6,539 bases of DNA from Clostridia bacterium. Its GTDB lineage: Bacteria > Bacillota_A > Clostridia > Oscillospirales > CAG-272. The DNA lies in the NCBI GenBank assembly GCA_017626655.1, contig JAGAIH010000129.1, positions 1 to 6,539 on the forward strand, given 5' to 3'. Of the stretch, positions 1-6,401 are shown piece after piece (positions within the stretch are counted from its first letter, which is position 1; each line of letters begins with the position of its first letter). The position numbers were made by a program, and so were the translations under genes. The notes under the pieces are model-generated. The model saw nothing but the letters and a program-made list of their open reading frames with translations. It made no database searches and was not told where the DNA came from.

Positions 1-28
1 CTTCGTCAAAAATCCCTCTGTTCCCCAT
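1..28 (-). CDS. N-terminal fragment of an unidentified protein, cut by the window edge
   Basis: Only nine codons are inside the window (MGNRGIFDE), so the product cannot be named. The start is supported by an AAAGGAG Shine-Dalgarno sequence at 43-37, 8 nt before the ATG at 28-26, and by a perfect TATAAT box further upstream. The gene runs in the same direction as mtnN, whose stop lies about 90 nt upstream. Its own promoter suggests it can be transcribed separately. The fragment is too short to exclude chance, but RBS, spacing and promoter together make a real start likely. Confidence 0.55.
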
Positions 29-57
29 TTCTTTTGCTCCTTTGCTTGGTTTCCCTT

Positions 58-63
58 ATTATA
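58..63 (-). promoter_or_regulatory. Extended -10 promoter for the gene at the left edge
   Basis: On the minus strand the sequence reads TGTTATAAT, a perfect TATAAT with the TGn extension. No good -35 hexamer lies 16-18 bp upstream (ACACCC at the 17-bp position), so this would be an extended -10 promoter. The predicted transcription start near 51 leaves a short leader of about 22 nt before the ATG at 28. Confidence 0.5.
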
Positions 64-119
64 ACATAAATTTGTTACATGGGTGTGAGCATTGGGAGTT
101 TTTAGAGATGCCCTGCAAT

Positions 120-845
120 TTATCCCCAATTCTCCACGAACCGAAGCATCACTTCGGTGGCCGTCCCTGCGGCGGCGGCCAGGAAGGTGGGGTAATCGGC
201 GAAGGCGTTCTCGTCCCCGCCGTCGGAGATGGCGCGGAGGATGCCGTAGGGGGTGCCGTTCACATAGCAGACCTGGCCGATGGCGGCGCCCTCCATCTCA
301 CAGGCGATGACGGGCTTGTCGGGCGTGTCAAAGTTGGCCTTGATGCGCTCCTTGTCGGAAGTACGGCAGATGAACTGGTCGCCCGAGGCGATGGTTCCCC
401 GCATATAGGGAACCCCCTCACTGCCCACGGCGGCGGCCAGGGCGGCGGTGACGGCGGGATCGGTGGGAATGTAGATGATATTGATGCCCGAGATCAGACC
501 CACGGGATCCCCGATGGGGGAGGTGTCCATATCGTGCTGGACCACCTGCTCGGCCAGGGCGATCTGCCCGATGGAGAGGGACGCGGACAGGGTCCCCGCC
601 ACGCCGCTGTTGATGATGCAGTCGGGGGCGTACTTCAAAATCATGGTCTGGGCGCACATGGCGGCGAAGACCTTACCGATGCCGCACTTGGCGCAGACCA
701 CCTTCTTGCCCCGCAGGTCGCCGTAGACAAAGGTCATGTTGCCCACGGTCTCGGTCTCTGTATGGGTCATGGCGGCGCAAAGAGCCTCCACCTCGATCTG
801 CATGGCGCCGATGATGCCGATGGCGGCCTTCTTGATCTCATTCAT
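120..845 (-). CDS. mtnN: 5'-methylthioadenosine/S-adenosylhomocysteine nucleosidase
   Basis: This is a 241-residue cytosolic enzyme that hydrolyses the N-glycosidic bond of MTA and SAH, releasing adenine in methionine salvage and the activated-methyl cycle. The length fits the family (E. coli MTAN is about 232 aa). Visible signatures are an N-terminal IGIIGAM strand with E18 (equivalent to E. coli E12), the NSGVAG loop at 79-84, the CEMEGAA motif with M184 and E185 (E. coli M173/E174), and RAISD with D208 (E. coli D197). The E185-D208 spacing of 23 residues equals that of the E. coli enzyme. The start is the ATG at 845-843, preceded by GGAGG at 860-856. The frame stays open upstream to 1265, but that part has no RBS and lies beyond the promoter. 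No convincing intrinsic terminator follows the stop. The general nucleosidase assignment is very secure; the MTA/SAH preference rests on the motifs. Confidence 0.95.
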   Translation of the reverse strand: MNEIKKAAIGIIGAMQIEVEALCAAMTHTETETVGNMTFVYGDLRGKKVVCAKCGIGKVFAAMCAQTMILKYAPDCIINSGVAGTLSASLSIGQIALAEQVVQHDMDTSPIGDPVGLISGINIIYIPTDPAVTAALAAAVGSEGVPYMRGTIASGDQFICRTSDKERIKANFDTPDKPVIACEMEGAAIGQVCYVNGTPYGILRAISDGGDENAFADYPTFLAAAAGTATEVMLRFVENWG

Positions 846-884
846 GGTTGTATGTCCTCCGTAAGACGGTGTTTTTTCGGGAAT

Positions 885-913
885 ATTGTACCACAGCGGG
901 CGCGCTTTGTCAA
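885..913 (-). promoter_or_regulatory. Sigma-A-type promoter of mtnN
   Basis: On the minus strand there is a perfect TTGACA -35 box (913-908), a 17-bp spacer and a TACAAT -10 box (890-885). The predicted start near 878 gives a leader of about 33 nt before the mtnN ATG at 845, with the GGAGG RBS inside it. The near-consensus sequence suggests strong basal expression. An 11-bp tandem repeat directly abuts the -35 box. Confidence 0.85.
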
Positions 914-935
914 GATTATCGGGGGATGATCGGGG
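914..935. repeat. Tandem 11-bp direct repeat between divergent promoters
   Basis: Two adjacent 11-bp units, GATTATCGGGG (914-924) and GATGATCGGGG (925-935), differ at one base. The first touches the mtnN -35 box at 908-913, and the pair sits about 50 bp from the -35 box of the divergent beta-helix gene. An 11-bp period is about one helical turn, the arrangement used by tandem-binding regulators such as the OmpR/PhoB family. The repeat is seen directly; an operator role is inferred. Confidence 0.5.
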
Positions 936-976
936 AAAAACCCACGAGATCACGGTAAAAATTCCACTTTTTGGTC

Positions 977-997
977 CCGCCCCATTTACAAGGGCGG
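977..997. promoter_or_regulatory. Inverted repeat around the -35 box of the beta-helix gene
   Basis: CCGCCC (977-982) and GGGCGG (992-997) form a 6-bp inverted repeat with a 9-nt centre that contains the TTTACA -35 hexamer (985-990). A dimeric repressor bound here would block RNA polymerase. The arms are short and GC-rich, so chance is possible. Confidence 0.3.
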
Positions 998-1013
998 AAA
1001 AATATGCTACAAT
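985..1013 (+). promoter_or_regulatory. Sigma-A-type promoter of the beta-helix gene
   Basis: TTTACA (985-990) is one mismatch from the -35 consensus. A 17-bp spacer follows, then TACAAT (1008-1013), which carries the TG extension at 1005-1006 (TGCTACAAT). The predicted start near 1020 leaves a leader of about 30 nt before the ATG at 1050. It is divergent from the mtnN promoter, with the two -35 boxes about 71 bp apart. Confidence 0.8.
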
Positions 1014-1049
1014 ACCACCATAGGAAACCACCCCGAAAGGAGTCTTCAT

Positions 1050-4000
1050 ATGAGCATCGCCGTATCCAAGGATTCTCTGTCCAACCGCCGTCTGTACCTG
1101 AAAAACCGCCGCACCCTGGTGAATTTCTCCGAGGAGGGTCAGCTTGACCGCGTTACCCTCGGCCGTCACCTGTGCGAAAAGTCCATTGAGGCTCTGAAGC
1201 CCGATCTGGTGTCCATCGGTGACCACGCCCTGCGCCTGCGGGCCGCCGACGTGGACGGTCGCCATCCCCGCGAGATGAGCTTTACCTATACCGCCGCCGC
1301 CCCCTTCTGCCTGTCCGACGCTCCCATGCTAACCTTTGCGATCTCCCCCTACGACGGAGAGCGGGACAGCCAATACTTCGCTGACGTGGCCGAGAACAAA
1401 TACTTCGTGGAGAAGCCCGATCCCCTGCTGGTCAGCCGCTCCTACGTCACCGTCACCCTGATCGGCGGCGGCCACGAGGCCTCCCGCACGGTCCAGCTCA
1501 CCAATTACGGCTTCAACCGCATCTACGCCAACTTCGCGGGAGAGCCTGTGGTCTCCTCGGTGGAGGCCATCCGCTTCGACTACCTCATCGACGAGGAGGT
1601 GCCCCAGTGGCAACGGATCATCAAGCTGGACACGGTGGAGGCCGCCATGAGCGTGGACTTCACCTTCAAGGGCAAGGGCATGGAGGTGCTGTTTGGGGCC
1701 GAGAACGGCACCGTGACCCACGAGGACGATACCGTGACCTACACCTTCGCGGGGGAGTCCTCCCTGACCCTCCCCGACCTCACCGACGGAAAGAATACCG
1801 TCTGCGACGTCTTCCTGCCCATTAAAAATACTCTGGTGCTCCGCATGGACGCCACGGTTCCCGCCCTTGATCTGACGGTGCAGTTCAAGACCGACGGCGA
1901 GAATTTCTTCTCCGCCGACAAGCAGAAGACCTTCGCCCTGGAGGGGCTGGACGCTCCCAAGACCGTCTACCTCAACCTCTCGGACTGCGATAAGGCCGTG
2001 GGACGGCTGACGGGCATCCGTCTCATCCCCCACGCCCCCACCGCCGAGGCTGTGACTCTGCGGCTGTGGAAGGTGGCCTTTGAGCAGGAAAAGAAGATCG
2101 GACCCTCCGCCGGCCGCTTCACCTCCTGCGTGGCGGATACCGAGGCCGAGACCATTACCTTTACCTGCGAGATCGACCCCGCCTATATGGGCCGCGAGCT
2201 GGCGGTCTACGACGTTTTCCCCAGCGATATCCACCCCGATCTCGGCAAGCTGGAGTGCGTGGCCCGTACCCGTATCGAGTCGGCTACCGTCACCCTGACC
2301 GCCCCCCTCATGCGAGGGAACGTCACCCGCATCGCTTCCCAGTTCCTGGGCGCCGTCCTGCCTCCCGCCTGCGATACCTGCGCCGACGAGGGCTGGACCC
2401 CCCTGGCCGAGCGTACCGTCATTGAGAACTGGAAGGACATTTGCGGTGAGAATCCTTACGCCTTCGAGTTGCCCGATTACACCGTGTCTGTTCTGGACTT
2501 CGGCGCCAAGGGCGACGGCTTCACCGACGATACCGACGCCATCCAGGCCGCCATTGACCACGTCAGCAACGCGGGCGGCGGTACGGTGGTGATCCCCGGC
2601 GGGGTAAATATCCATTGCGGTATGGACATGGGCCGCCGCTTTGTGGTGACCAACCTGTATATCCGCAGCTTTGTGGAGCTTCGCATTGAGGAGGGCGCCG
2701 TCCTGTGGCAGGCCGACGATATCTCCTTCTATAAGATGCTTCCCCGCTTCGGTCACAACGTCTCCATGACGGGCGTCAACTGGCCCGCCAACCACACCTC
2801 GGGCAATATGCCCCTGCTCTACGCCTTCCGCGAGGAGCGCTTCCGTCTGACGGGCGGCGGTACCATCCGTATGTGTGACACCGAGAGCGCCAGCGAGGAC
2901 GGCTACTTCCGCTTCATCGGGGACAACGTCTGCATTGGCTGCTGTGACCGTATGCACGTCTGCCCCATCGGCATCGTAGAGTGCGACACCTTTGAGGTCA
3001 GCAGTCTCACGGTGATCCGCTCCAGCGGCGTGTACATGAGCCTCCCCCGCAACAACCACGGCTACTTCGCCAACCTCCTTTTGGACGAGGCCAAGTGTAC
3101 CGGCGCCGACGGTATGTGGCCCTCGGCCTCGGAGGGTATGCGCTTCACCCGCATCCTCCTCAACACCAACGACGACGGCATCTGCCTCTCGGCCAACTAC
3201 AACGACCCCCGCGATATGCTGTGGAACTTCACCCACCCCGGCACCGAGCGCAGTACCAGGAACATCGAGCTGTCCCACTCCCGCTTCAACTGCTATGTCT
3301 TCACCGCCTCCGCCATCTCCTTCTGCGTCTGGGGCACCGACACCCCCGATCTGGAGCGGGCCGAGGTACGGAACATCCACATCTTCGACACCTCCCTGGA
3401 GGGCCGCGTCTCCATCGGCGGCTGGACCGACAACCCCTACTACGGCGTCTTCCCCTTCGACAACTCGGAAACCGACGATTTCTCCCCCGTCAAGGACGTC
3501 CGCATCCACAACTGCGAGCTCCGCTCCCCCCTGGGTCTGGGCGCCCTCCGCATTCTGAACCTGGAGAACGACTTGGGCATCCGGTCTCCCTCTCAATTTG
3601 AGCGGGGCGACTTCCTCCGCCGTCCCGCCGAGCGTAATCCCGACTGGCGGCTGGGACTTTCGGGCTGGTCCTACACCACCCGCGAGGCCGTGGATCAGAT
3701 CGTCCTCTACGGCAAGGCCTGCGCCGTCCTCACCCCCGTCCGCGGCAAGGTCTGCGACCTGTGGCAGGGACTGTACCTCACCAAAGGCACCCACACCATG
3801 CGCTTCTCCTACAAGGCAAGCGGCACCTTTACGGCCTTTGTCCGCCGCGCCGAGGATCTGACCCGCCCCACGGGCGCCGCTCCCACCCTGACCACCCTCC
3901 ACGAGGAGGCCATCGTCTGCGGTCTTGACGGCTACCTACCCGGCCGCGACTGGCAGACGGCGGAGATCACCTTCACGGTTCCCGAAGACGGGCTGTACCG

Positions 4001-4070
4001 GCTGGGCATTGCGGGGACCCTGCGCGACACCATCGGTCTCTACGTTACGGATTTTTCCATGGATGAGTGA
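1050..4070 (+). CDS. Multidomain right-handed beta-helix protein, GH28/pectate-lyase-like
   Basis: This 1006-residue protein was not matched to a named enzyme. The start is the ATG at 1050, 7 nt after AAAGGAG (1036-1042). The N-terminus is polar (MSIAVSKDSLSNRR), with no signal peptide or membrane segment visible, so a cytoplasmic location is inferred. Residues ~1-190 and ~192-350 look like beta-sandwich (CBM-like) regions, with a linker or further beta region at ~375-470. The beta-helix opens at ~477 with the pectate-lyase-superfamily signature VLDFGAKGDG (481-490), TDDTDAIQAAI (492-502) and GGGTVVIPGG (509-518). ADGMWPSASEG with D687 and NTNDDG with D708/D709 match the GH28 polygalacturonase pattern; the 21-residue spacing equals D180/D201/D202 of A. 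niger PGII. The GHG histidine and RIK lysine motifs were not found. Residues ~862-1006 look like a third beta-sandwich. It appears monocistronic. Likely roles are a glycoside hydrolase or a related carbohydrate-active protein; the substrate is unknown. Confidence 0.85.
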   Translation: MSIAVSKDSLSNRRLYLKNRRTLVNFSEEGQLDRVTLGRHLCEKSIEALKPDLVSIGDHALRLRAADVDGRHPREMSFTYTAAAPFCLSDAPMLTFAISPYDGERDSQYFADVAENKYFVEKPDPLLVSRSYVTVTLIGGGHEASRTVQLTNYGFNRIYANFAGEPVVSSVEAIRFDYLIDEEVPQWQRIIKLDTVEAAMSVDFTFKGKGMEVLFGAENGTVTHEDDTVTYTFAGESSLTLPDLTDGKNTVCDVFLPIKNTLVLRMDATVPALDLTVQFKTDGENFFSADKQKTFALEGLDAPKTVYLNLSDCDKAVGRLTGIRLIPHAPTAEAVTLRLWKVAFEQEKKIGPSAGRFTSCVADTEAETITFTCEIDPAYMGRELAVYDVFPSDIHPDLGKLECVARTRIESATVTLTAPLMRGNVTRIASQFLGAVLPPACDTCADEGWTPLAERTVIENWKDICGENPYAFELPDYTVSVLDFGAKGDGFTDDTDAIQAAIDHVSNAGGGTVVIPGGVNIHCGMDMGRRFVVTNLYIRSFVELRIEEGAVLWQADDISFYKMLPRFGHNVSMTGVNWPANHTSGNMPLLYAFREERFRLTGGGTIRMCDTESASEDGYFRFIGDNVCIGCCDRMHVCPIGIVECDTFEVSSLTVIRSSGVYMSLPRNNHGYFANLLLDEAKCTGADGMWPSASEGMRFTRILLNTNDDGICLSANYNDPRDMLWNFTHPGTERSTRNIELSHSRFNCYVFTASAISFCVWGTDTPDLERAEVRNIHIFDTSLEGRVSIGGWTDNPYYGVFPFDNSETDDFSPVKDVRIHNCELRSPLGLGALRILNLENDLGIRSPSQFERGDFLRRPAERNPDWRLGLSGWSYTTREAVDQIVLYGKACAVLTPVRGKVCDLWQGLYLTKGTHTMRFSYKASGTFTAFVRRAEDLTRPTGAAPTLTTLHEEAIVCGLDGYLPGRDWQTAEITFTVPEDGLYRLGIAGTLRDTIGLYVTDFSMDE

Positions 4071-4131
4071 GACGTACCCTCCGGGTCATGGTCCGATCGT
4101 CCGGTTCGCCATCCCTAAGGAGCATTCACGC

Positions 4132-4148
4132 TGATTTTTCAAAAATCA
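4132..4148. repeat. AT-rich palindrome in the convergent gap
   Basis: TGATTTTT, a single C, then AAAAATCA form a perfect 8-bp inverted repeat with a 1-nt centre, 61 nt after the stop of the beta-helix gene. It is too AT-rich, and lacks a loop and a following T-tract, to be a standard intrinsic terminator. It may be a weak 3'-end structure or a protein-binding palindrome. The rest of 4071-4131 shows only very short repeats, so the beta-helix gene has no clear terminator. Confidence 0.35.
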
Positions 4149-4160
4149 AAAATACTTGCG

Positions 4161-4204
4161 AAAAAACACCGCCCATCCCGCGAAGACAGCGGGTGGGCGG
4201 TGTT
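4161..4204 (-). terminator. Intrinsic terminator of the sigma/membrane-protein operon
   Basis: Read on the minus strand, a 16-bp stem (arms 4204-4189 and 4181-4165) with one bulged base at 4176 and a 7-nt loop is GC-rich in its core (CCGCCCA paired with TGGGCGG). It runs into a T-tract (complement of 4166-4161). It begins 2 nt after the stop codon at 4209-4207. In the plus direction no T-tract follows, so it should not act efficiently for the convergent beta-helix gene. Confidence 0.93.
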
Positions 4205-4206
4205 CG

Positions 4207-5610
4207 TCAATCGCTCGGAGTGGAGACAATAAGGACGTACAAGGCGTCCATATCCTCCTTGGAGATCATCAGAATGGGGGACCGCTCCTCAGTCTCAAGA
4301 TCGTGGCACGTCACGTAGCGGTCGCCGCGCAAATTCAGCATATACCTTTCTTCCCCGAAGAGCAGGTGGATGGTCAATCCCTCGTTGGGCGGGTCGGCAT
4401 CGTGGGGAGCGTAGACCATTTCCCATGTCGAGACAGCCTCCATCATGCGTTGGCAGGTCTGCGTATCCGTATAGTATCGCTCATAGGCGGAATCCTCCGA
4501 CAGAGGTATCACAGCGATGCTGCTCGGTGTCTGCCGGGAGGAAAGGGGATTCTCAAACCGAGTAGCCTCCGAGGGATCGTACAGCTCAATGTCCACGTAT
4601 TGACCGTCGTACCACTGTATGCGGTATAAGCCCGCTGTCAGCTGCCCCAAGCGGTTGTCTTTCATGTGGTTACGTATGGTGTACAGATTCACATACATAT
4701 CCAGCACGGCAAACTCCCCGGGCGCGGGCTGCGAGGATTCGAATATACCGTCCACCGATTCCACGTACAACAGGGTTTCTCGCTCTCCGTCCAAACGGTA
4801 AAAGCTGTAATTGATGCCTTCCATGAAGGACACTCCCGGTTCCTTGGCCGTGATCCTGCAACGGATCATTTGGGAACTGACGGGGTATTTCGTCTCTTCA
4901 ATGGACAGCAGATACTTGGGCGGTGTGGCGGAGGGAACACGGTCAGGGTCAAATATGCGTATATCCGCGTATTCGTCATCGAAGCGCACGCGATAGGTGC
5001 CGGGGGTCAGCTCCCCCAGACCCTGCCGCTCCATGGCTTCCCGCACGCTGTCCAGATCGATCCACGTGCTCAGCGCGGCGTAGCCGTCGGTCCCCTCGGG
5101 CGCTGCGGAAAGTATCCCTTCCGTTTGATCCTGATAGAGCAGGATCTCTCTGTTATACTCCACACGGTAAAACACATAATTTCGGTGGGTCAGCAAGCGT
5201 TTCCCGGGCTCGGTGGCCACCAGGGTGTAGGGGATCCTTTGGGTGCCTACGGGGAATTCCCATTCGTCCAGAACCAGACGGCAGGTATAGATCTCCTCCA
5301 TGGGTGGATCGACGGTTTCGGGCAGAGGCTCGGTCTCGGTCACGGTCTCGGAGTCCGTGGAGTCGATGGGGATCCCGCCGGGGCCCGTAGACGCCATCCG
5401 TCCCGCCGCCACAATACCCGCCAGCACCGCCGCCGCCACCGTCAGAGAAATGACAGCCGCCGCCAACGGGGACTCGGTGAATCGGTGAAGCCACCCATCC
5501 CCCCGAGGCTTGACCACGCTTCCGCCGCTGGGCAGAGCCGCGCTGTCCAGCACCCAATCATCCCGCAGGTCGGAGATGGATTCCATCAAAAGCATACCGC
5601 GCTCGTTCAC
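4207..5610 (-). CDS. Single-pass membrane protein with duplicated outer domain, probable anti-sigma/partner of the ECF sigma factor
   Basis: This 467-residue protein is encoded directly after the sigma factor; its GTG start overlaps that gene's TGA by 4 nt. An AAAGGGGGT Shine-Dalgarno-like sequence lies 8 nt upstream. Residues 1-47 form a short cytoplasmic segment (LMESISDLRDDWVLDSA) that resembles N-termini of membrane proteins paired with clostridial ECF factors. Residues 49-69 are one hydrophobic transmembrane helix. Residues ~72-106 are an acidic Ser/Thr/Glu/Pro-rich linker. Two tandem copies of a ~118-residue beta-rich, possibly Ig-like, domain follow (~107-223 and ~231-347), in register at an offset of 123: FPV/YPV, EPG, FYR, LLY, GI, LG-LT-G-YR and DI-DP recur. 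A separate C-terminal domain covers ~348-467. The role as anti-sigma or sensor is inferred from gene order and topology; no known zinc-binding anti-sigma motif (HxxxCxxC) is present. What the outer domains bind is unknown. Confidence 0.85.
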   Translation of the reverse strand: MNERGMLLMESISDLRDDWVLDSAALPSGGSVVKPRGDGWLHRFTESPLAAAVISLTVAAAVLAGIVAAGRMASTGPGGIPIDSTDSETVTETEPLPETVDPPMEEIYTCRLVLDEWEFPVGTQRIPYTLVATEPGKRLLTHRNYVFYRVEYNREILLYQDQTEGILSAAPEGTDGYAALSTWIDLDSVREAMERQGLGELTPGTYRVRFDDEYADIRIFDPDRVPSATPPKYLLSIEETKYPVSSQMIRCRITAKEPGVSFMEGINYSFYRLDGERETLLYVESVDGIFESSQPAPGEFAVLDMYVNLYTIRNHMKDNRLGQLTAGLYRIQWYDGQYVDIELYDPSEATRFENPLSSRQTPSSIAVIPLSEDSAYERYYTDTQTCQRMMEAVSTWEMVYAPHDADPPNEGLTIHLLFGEERYMLNLRGDRYVTCHDLETEERSPILMISKEDMDALYVLIVSTPSD

Positions 5611-6155
5611 AGCGAATACCCCCTTTCGTTCAGATATACCCGCAGCCGTTCGCGGGTCTTGCCCAGCCGCTTGGTCACGGCGTTGGGCGTGAGACGGTAC
5701 TGCGCCGCCAGGTCCTTCACCGCCATGCCGTGCCAGTAGCGCCCCAAAAGCAGGCGGCGATCCAATTCATCCTCTCCGCCGAGAAAGGATTCCAGCATCT
5801 CCACCAGCGGCGCGGCTTCCCCGTCCTCAGCAGGGGCGGGAATGCACTCGTCCAGCTCCTCCAGAGCCACCTCCAGCTCGCGGTTGCGTTTCTCGCGGTG
5901 ATTCATGCGGTAGCGGCTGAGGGCCGTGTTGCGGGTGATGCGGCAGAGGAACGCCCGCAGGCTGTTGGGTCTGTGGGGCGGCATAGCGTTCCATGCCTTC
6001 AGCCACGTGTCGTTGACACACTCCTCCGCATCCCGCGGGTCGCGCAGAATACCTGTTGCCACACTACGGCAAACTGCCCCGTGGGCGCGGTCGCTCTCGA
6101 TGATGGCCCGCTCGTCCCGCGCAAAGTACAGGGCAACAATGTCCTTGTCATTCAT
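5607..6155 (-). CDS. ECF-type RNA polymerase sigma factor (sigma-70 family)
   Basis: This 182-residue protein directs RNA polymerase to its own promoter set. Region 2 is at ~20-85: DAEECVNDTWLKAWNAMPPH (42-61) is the region 2 core seen in ECF factors, followed by the region 2.4-like helix LRAFLCRITRNTALSRYR (66-83). An acidic linker (~95-125) follows. Region 4 (~125-176) carries a helix-turn-helix, AVKDLAAQYRLTPNAVTKRL (145-164), and a basic RERLRVYL tail. Region 3 is absent, as expected for ECF factors. The start is the ATG at 6155-6153, with an AAGGAGGT RBS at 6170-6163. The frame is open to 6329, but that extension lacks an RBS and crosses the likely promoter. Overlap with the downstream membrane-protein gene implies translational coupling, so the stoichiometry of factor and partner would be linked. 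No typical ECF autoregulatory promoter could be recognised upstream, so the inducing signal and regulon are unknown. Confidence 0.95.
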   Translation of the reverse strand: MNDKDIVALYFARDERAIIESDRAHGAVCRSVATGILRDPRDAEECVNDTWLKAWNAMPPHRPNSLRAFLCRITRNTALSRYRMNHREKRNRELEVALEELDECIPAPAEDGEAAPLVEMLESFLGGEDELDRRLLLGRYWHGMAVKDLAAQYRLTPNAVTKRLGKTRERLRVYLNERGYSL

Positions 6156-6184
6156 GTCCAAAACCTCCTTATTTCGGAGTCGCG

Positions 6185-6200
6185 GTATCCTCTCGGATAC
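6185..6200 (-). promoter_or_regulatory. Leader hairpin of the sigma operon
   Basis: On the minus strand GTATCC-GAGA-GGATAC forms a perfect 6-bp stem closed by a GNRA-type tetraloop. It lies 14 nt before the RBS and, if the -10 box at 6216-6211 is correct, only a few bases after the transcript 5' end. A 5'-terminal hairpin of this kind often protects mRNA from decay. That role is inferred. Confidence 0.5.
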
Positions 6201-6210
6201 TCCCTCATCC

Positions 6211-6238
6211 ATTATGACGCCGCGGAGTCCCGAATTCT
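6211..6238 (-). promoter_or_regulatory. Possible promoter of the sigma operon
   Basis: A CATAAT -10-like box (6216-6211) is preceded at 16 bp by AGAATT (6238-6233), a poor -35 match. The A-tract cluster directly upstream could compensate. The predicted start near 6204 gives a leader of about 50 nt that contains the hairpin. The -10 box partly overlaps GCGTCATAAT, and the CGTC could be read as an ECF-type -10 element, but no matching GAAAC-type -35 element lies at the right distance. Confidence 0.4.
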
Positions 6239-6241
6239 GCC

Positions 6242-6271
6242 TTTTTTTCAAACTTTTTTCTGAATTTTTTT
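6242..6271 (-). promoter_or_regulatory. Three phased A-tracts upstream of the sigma operon
   Basis: Runs of 7, 6 and 7 T (A on the minus strand) at 6242-6248, 6254-6259 and 6265-6271 have centres about 11.5 bp apart. A-tracts repeated at about the helical pitch cause intrinsic DNA bending. The cluster lies just upstream of the candidate -35 position, where an UP element would be. Confidence 0.5.
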
Positions 6272-6373
6272 CGATCCTCAGCGAAATATGAGCGGCACCG
6301 ACGAAAAGCGCGCCGAATTGCTTGGTCAAATTGCCTAATTTGTCGTCCCTATGTCTATGGAAATTTCACGGAT

Positions 6374-6396
6374 ATTTTCAAAAGAAATTTTCAAAA
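6374..6396 (+). promoter_or_regulatory. UP-like AT-rich direct repeat upstream of the rpsT promoter
   Basis: ATTTTCAAAA occurs twice (6374-6383 and 6387-6396), separated by GAA, a 13-bp period. The pair ends 5 bp before the rpsT -35 box, in the -40 to -60 zone where the RNA polymerase alpha C-terminal domain contacts UP elements. This fits strong ribosomal-protein transcription. The contact is inferred. Confidence 0.5.
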
Positions 6397-6401
6397 AGCC
6401 C

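Noticed and set aside
64..119. GCAT/ATGC inverted repeat downstream of mtnN as a terminator
   Set aside because: Only four base pairs with a long loop and no adjacent T-run in the needed position.
42..929. Plus-strand open frame of 295 codons across mtnN
   Set aside because: It is antisense to an mtnN gene with all catalytic motifs; its Gly/His-rich translation resembles no protein and no RBS precedes it.
846..1265. N-terminal extension of mtnN in the same frame
   Set aside because: The extension crosses the mtnN promoter and enters the divergent beta-helix gene; the ATG at 845 has the RBS and the normal family N-terminus.
1329..3902. Antisense open frame of 857 codons on the minus strand
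   Set aside because: It lies wholly inside the beta-helix gene, has no RBS-supported start, and its translation is a Gly/Ala/Val/Asp-rich shadow caused by GC-rich codon use on the sense strand.
4132..4148. AT palindrome as terminator of the beta-helix gene
   Set aside because: The 1-nt centre, all-AT core and lack of a following T-tract do not fit an intrinsic terminator, so it is listed only as a repeat.
4666..5739. Plus-strand open frame of 357 codons opposite the membrane-protein gene
   Set aside because: It is antisense to a gene with a clear start overlap, transmembrane helix, internal domain repeat and terminator; no RBS or domain is visible in it.
6156..6329. 58-codon N-terminal extension of the sigma factor
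   Set aside because: It would be translated from AT-rich promoter DNA, lacks an RBS, and would make the protein longer than is usual for ECF factors; the ATG at 6155 has an AAGGAGGT site.
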